From assembly GCF_013409255.1 (NCBI RefSeq), contig NZ_JACCAS010000001.1, positions 124,001-188,000 on the forward strand: a stretch of DNA of 64,000 nt. Reading direction: 5' to 3'. Positions 60,437-64,000 of this stretch are shown one piece after another. The notes beneath the pieces are model-generated. The model made no database searches and was not told the DNA's origin. It was given only the letters and a program-made list of their open reading frames with translations. Positions within the stretch are counted from its first letter, which is position 1; every line of letters begins with the position of its first letter. Made by a program: the position numbers and the translations under genes. The stretch is from Paraburkholderia bryophila (GTDB lineage Bacteria > Pseudomonadota > Gammaproteobacteria > Burkholderiales > Burkholderiaceae).

Positions 60437-61297
60437 ATGCTCAACCCCATCTGGCTCAAAACATTCGCGACGGTCGCCGCCTGCCATAGCTTCACCGAGG
60501 CGGGGCGGCGGCTCGACCTGACGCAGTCGAGCGTCAGCGAACACATCCGGCGGCTCGAAGAGAGCGTGGGCCGCCGTCTGTTCGTGCGCGACACCCATTC
60601 ACTGGCCATGACTGCCGACGGCGAAGCCATGCTCGCACACGCCAGCGTGATCCTGCAGGCGCTCGCGCGGGCTGAATCGCAGTTTCGCGCGCCACGCCTG
60701 AAAGGGCGCGTGCGGCTCGGTTCATCCGACGATGTCGCGCTCGGGCCGCTGCCCAATGTGCTGGCGGCGTTTCGCGACGCGCATCCGGATGTCGAGTTGG
60801 AAATCACCATCGGCATGACCGGCAAGCTTTACGAATTGCTGGAGGCCGGGTCGATCGATCTGCTGGTGGGCAAGCGCCGGCTCGGCGACCGCCGCGGCGT
60901 GCCGCTTTTCACGGGCCGGCTCGAATGGCTCGCGCGTCCCGGGACGCTGGTCGATCTGAGTCAGCCGCTGCCGCTGATTCTGGTCGCCGAGCCGAGCGTG
61001 ACGCGCGCGGTCGTGCTCGATGCGCTCGCCGAAGCGGGTTTTAGCTGGCAACTGGTGTGCACGAGCAGCAGCCATTCGGGCTGTATCGCAGCGGCGCGCG
61101 GCGGGCTGGGAATTACGGTGCGGCCGCAGTATCTGGCCGCGCGCGGGTTGGCGCCGCCGTTGAATGCCGCGGCGCTGCCGGCGTTGCCGTCGGTGGAATT
61201 TATCGCGCTGGCGGCCCGGCGGCTGAGCCGGCCGGCGGGCACGCTGATGCAGCTTTTACACGACAGCGATTTGCGCGGGTCGTGGATCGGGGAGTGA
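60437..61297 (+). CDS. LysR-family regulator divergent from DHA2 exporter
   Basis: A 286-residue regulator with HTH MLNPIWLKTFATVAACHSFTEAGRRLDLTQSSVSEHIRRLEESVGRRLFVRDTHSLAMTADGE (residues 1-63) and a short effector domain. It shares a divergent promoter region of about 150 bases with the exporter gene and carries a good LysR box, so it most likely controls the exporter and itself. Confidence 0.88.
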   Translation: MLNPIWLKTFATVAACHSFTEAGRRLDLTQSSVSEHIRRLEESVGRRLFVRDTHSLAMTADGEAMLAHASVILQALARAESQFRAPRLKGRVRLGSSDDVALGPLPNVLAAFRDAHPDVELEITIGMTGKLYELLEAGSIDLLVGKRRLGDRRGVPLFTGRLEWLARPGTLVDLSQPLPLILVAEPSVTRAVVLDALAEAGFSWQLVCTSSSHSGCIAAARGGLGITVRPQYLAARGLAPPLNAAALPALPSVEFIALAARRLSRPAGTLMQLLHDSDLRGSWIGE

Positions 61298-61313
61298 GGC
61301 GTGGCGGGCGGCG

Positions 61314-61338
61314 CTTTGTTTTGCTTTGCCTTGCCTTG
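61314..61338. repeat. Pentanucleotide (YYTTG)5 tract
   Basis: Five contiguous units CTTTG, TTTTG, CTTTG, CCTTG, CCTTG lie between the convergent LysR and adenosine deaminase stop codons. Confidence 0.7.
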
Positions 61339-61344
61339 CCTCAC

Positions 61345-62442
61345 TCAGCCAGGTAAAGCCGCCGCCAGACTATCGAACTCCGCCCCCCACGCCGCGCGCC
61401 ACGTGTTGCGCGTGGCTTCATCCACCCACGCGCCGTCAATGCCGTTCAGCATGAATTGACGCAATTCTGCGATGCTGAAACCGAAGTGGCTGAACATCAA
61501 CTGCCACGCTTCGCTCGGATTCACCTTGTGCAAGGTCGGATCGTCGGTGTTCGGATGGATTTTCAGGCCGAGGCCCGGCATACGCCGCATGGGATGCTGT
61601 TCGGCCCACACGTCCGGCGCGAGCGTGCGCAGATAGTACGAATTGGTCGGCACGACGGTGAAGACAATGCCGCGCTGCGCATAGCGCGCGGCCAGCTCCG
61701 GATTGTCGACGATCGTGTACCCATGATCGATACGGTCGCATTGCAGTAAATCCACTGCGGTCTCGACATTGCGCCACGGCATGCCGAATTCGCCTGCGTG
61801 CGCGGTGGTTTTAAAGCCCGCGTTGCGCGCGTCGCGATACGCTTTCCAGAACAGTTCGGGCGGCCGGTCGTTCTCGCGGTAGTCGATGCCCAGACCCGCC
61901 ACTTCCTCGGCTCGATGCGCGCGCATCCAGTCCACCAGCGCAACGGCTTCATCCGGATCGGCTTCGCGATCGATGCTCGGAATCAGCCGCGCGTTGATAC
62001 CGAAGTCGCGCGCGGCGTCGCGAATCGCGGTGACGATCGCGGCTTGCGCGTCCCCATACGGAATCTTCGATACGCGCACCGTGCCGGTCGGATTCCAGAA
62101 AAACTCGCTATGACGCACCTGATGCGCGGCGGCATCGGCGAGATATTCGTAGGCGATGCGATGCAGGTCGTCGGCTTGCGTGAGCAGGTAGTCGTCCAGC
62201 GCGCGCAGCACGCGCAGCACGCCGACCGGTTTCTCGCCGCGCGTATAGAACGAGTCGATTTCCGCGCGGCTGATCGGCGCCTGACTTTTCTCGGCCAGCG
62301 CGATAAAAGTCTCATGACGTACCGCGCCCAGCAGATGGCAATGCAACTCGACCTTCGGCAGCGCGGTGAAGAACGCGTGATGCGCGTCGGTGAGCGTGAT
62401 GCCGAGGCGTGATGCGGGCACGTTGCCCAGTGTCTCTTTCAT
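61345..62442 (-). CDS. add: Adenosine deaminase
   Basis: A 365-residue amidohydrolase. Zinc ligands HCH (His34, His36), HAGE (His215 and Glu218), His240 in IDHGYTI and the Asp pair NTDDP (Asp300-Asp301) are all in place. It deaminates adenosine to inosine in the cytosol; some close relatives act on adenine instead. ATG 62442 is chosen over a TTG nine codons upstream; neither has a clear ribosome site. The purine permease gene upstream in the same direction supports a purine salvage role. Confidence 0.9.
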   Translation of the reverse strand: MKETLGNVPASRLGITLTDAHHAFFTALPKVELHCHLLGAVRHETFIALAEKSQAPISRAEIDSFYTRGEKPVGVLRVLRALDDYLLTQADDLHRIAYEYLADAAAHQVRHSEFFWNPTGTVRVSKIPYGDAQAAIVTAIRDAARDFGINARLIPSIDREADPDEAVALVDWMRAHRAEEVAGLGIDYRENDRPPELFWKAYRDARNAGFKTTAHAGEFGMPWRNVETAVDLLQCDRIDHGYTIVDNPELAARYAQRGIVFTVVPTNSYYLRTLAPDVWAEQHPMRRMPGLGLKIHPNTDDPTLHKVNPSEAWQLMFSHFGFSIAELRQFMLNGIDGAWVDEATRNTWRAAWGAEFDSLAAALPG

Positions 62443-62567
62443 GTCGGTATGGTTTTTGGTAGTGCGCAAAACTGAGTGTAGTGCGAATGCAAAGGCTAGA
62501 AAACGTGTGGCGATCGGGGAAGCTTCAACGCAGATTCAACGCAGCTTCAGCGCGGCGTCAAAGCAGC

Positions 62568-63944
62568 TTAGTGCGGTTTGACCACGGTATAGAAGTAATA
62601 GCCAAGCGGTACGGCCAGCACATACAGACCCCACGGCACTTCGCGGAACCGTCCGGCGAGCAGTTTGACGAGCACGTAGCAGAGCAGGCCGCCCGCAATG
62701 CCGGTGCCGAAACTGTTCGACATCAGCGTGAGCAGGACCATCGACAGCACCGGCAGCGAGTCGGTGAAGTCGTCGAAATGCGCGTGACGGATCGTGCTGA
62801 ACATCGACAGGCCGATCAGGATCAGCGCCGGCGCGGTCGCTTCTTTCGGAATCGCCAGCGCGACCGGCACGAACAGCAGCATCAGCGCGAACATCGCGGC
62901 AGCGGCGAGCGACGACAAGCCGCTGCGGCCGCCCGCTTCGACCCCCGCCGCCGATTCCACCAACGCGGTCAGCGCCGGAATACCGAACACGGGCCCGAGC
63001 GTCGCGGCGATCGAGTCGACCAGAAACGGCCGGTTGATGTTGGGCAGATTGGCGTTTTCGTCGAGCAGATTGGCCTTGGCGCCGACCGCGAGGGTGGTGC
63101 CGAGCGTCGAGAAAAACTCCGCGGCGAAGAACACGAACAGATACGGAATCGACGCCACGCTCAGCGCGCTGACCAGGTCGACCTTGAACGCGATCGGCGC
63201 GATGCTGTGCGGCCACGCGAGCAACGACGCGGGCAGATGCGTGACGCCGAGCGGCACCCCTGCACCGGCCGCGATCAGGATCGCCCACAGAATCGCGCCG
63301 GGCACGCGGCGGCCCTGCAGCACCACGGCTGCGCCGAGTCCGATTAGCGCGACCAGCGTGCCCGGCCGCGAGAAATCGCCGAGCGCGAGCGCATTGGTTT
63401 TCGCGTTGGCGATCACCATGCCCGCATTGCGGAAGCCGAGCACCGCGATGAACAAGCCGATCGACGCACCGAGCCCGAGCTTGATCTGCGCCGGAATCAA
63501 CCGCATCACGAGACTGCGTGCGCCGACGACGGTCAGGATCAGGAACAGCACACCGGACACGCACGCAATGCCGAGCCCCGTTTGCCACGCGACATGCTCG
63601 CCCGCGAGCGTGACGCCAAGAATCACCGAGCCGCCAATGCCTGGGCCAACCAGAAAGGGCAGGTTCGCATACAGCGCCATCAGCACCGTACTCAGCACGA
63701 ACACGAGAATCGTCGCGGTGGTGGCGGCGCCGCGATCCATGCCGCCCGCTGCCAGCAGCGAAGGGATCACCACCAGCAGATAAGCGGCCGCGAGAAACGA
63801 CGTGATACCGGCGACGGTTTCGATACGTACGCTGGTCTTGCGCTCGCTGAGCGCGAAACGCCGCTCGAGCCAACTGCTGTCTGCCGGTACTGCGGCAGAC
63901 GCTGCTTCGGGCATTGAAGATTCGTTATTGATCAATTGATTCAT
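62568..63944 (-). CDS. NCS2-family purine permease (AzgA-like)
   Basis: A 458-residue permease with twelve to fourteen helices. The segments ERRFALSERKTSVRIETVAGITSFLAAAYLLVVIPSLL, NLPFLVGPGIG and FFAAEFFSTLGTTLAVGAKANLLDENANLPNINRP are typical of the AzgA group, which imports adenine, guanine or hypoxanthine with protons. ATG 63944 is the first good start. It lies 125 bases upstream of the adenosine deaminase gene in the same direction and is probably co-regulated with it. Confidence 0.9.
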   Translation of the reverse strand: MNQLINNESSMPEAASAAVPADSSWLERRFALSERKTSVRIETVAGITSFLAAAYLLVVIPSLLAAGGMDRGAATTATILVFVLSTVLMALYANLPFLVGPGIGGSVILGVTLAGEHVAWQTGLGIACVSGVLFLILTVVGARSLVMRLIPAQIKLGLGASIGLFIAVLGFRNAGMVIANAKTNALALGDFSRPGTLVALIGLGAAVVLQGRRVPGAILWAILIAAGAGVPLGVTHLPASLLAWPHSIAPIAFKVDLVSALSVASIPYLFVFFAAEFFSTLGTTLAVGAKANLLDENANLPNINRPFLVDSIAATLGPVFGIPALTALVESAAGVEAGGRSGLSSLAAAAMFALMLLFVPVALAIPKEATAPALILIGLSMFSTIRHAHFDDFTDSLPVLSMVLLTLMSNSFGTGIAGGLLCYVLVKLLAGRFREVPWGLYVLAVPLGYYFYTVVKPH

Positions 63945-64000
63945 CCTGTAATCGTGCCATTTATACTGCTGCGCATTGCGTCGATGCTTCGCTCACCATG

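Overview
The window looks like about 64 kb of a high-GC betaproteobacterial chromosome, most probably Paraburkholderia or a close Burkholderiaceae relative. This is inferred from codon bias, the mix of families (many LysR regulators, a kgu operon, PrkA/YeaH/SpoVR, small DUF2795 and DUF1488 proteins) and the protein sequences; no rRNA or tRNA is present to test it. I recognise no insertion sequence, prophage, CRISPR array or replication origin.

Layout. 1-2.4 kb: 3' end of a class A penicillin-binding protein, then a lipid A acyltransferase. 2.4-3.5 kb: two paralogous small proteins lying between two copies of a DnaA-box-like repeat. 3.5-10.2 kb: RND efflux operon (adaptor, pump, outer-membrane channel) facing a divergent TetR repressor, with a 28-bp dyad between them. 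10.4-15.7 kb: small proteins, a LysR and an AraC regulator, a cupin, and an isolated low-GC gene coding for an effector-like protein. 16-21.4 kb: Ntn-hydrolase, ClC channel, GST and YeiH transporter. 21.5-28.2 kb: a YeiE-type LysR gene, then kguE-kguK-kguT-kguD-ptxS for 2-ketogluconate, with a PtxS-type palindrome before kguE. 28.2-36.7 kb: YhfC-type protease, small conserved proteins, Spy-like periplasmic protein, LysR, Lrp, a saccharopine-dehydrogenase-like enzyme, a cydX gene without cydAB coupled to a P-loop kinase, a lipoprotein and CorA. 37-42.1 kb: ribose-type ABC importer with a LacI regulator and operator. 42.6-45.6 kb: chemoreceptor and a 2-keto-4-pentenoate hydratase. 46.6-51.7 kb: prkA-yeaH-spoVR stress operon. 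51.8-52.9 kb: a compact HTH-nucleotidyltransferase/HEPN-like pair preceded by four operator dyads. 53.1-64 kb: KgtP-type symporter, glycosyltransferase, small proteins, two LysR-controlled divergent pairs (SDR; DHA2 drug exporter), and adenosine deaminase with an NCS2 purine permease.

The most interesting elements are the HTH-nucleotidyltransferase/HEPN-like module with its regular operator array, the effector-like low-GC gene, the cydX-kinase pair, and an unusual number of short tandem repeats (6, 8, 9, 11 and 12 bp units), two of them expanding linkers inside an efflux adaptor and the PtxS repressor. All coordinates and motifs were read by eye; family assignments rest on recognised motifs, not on database searches.
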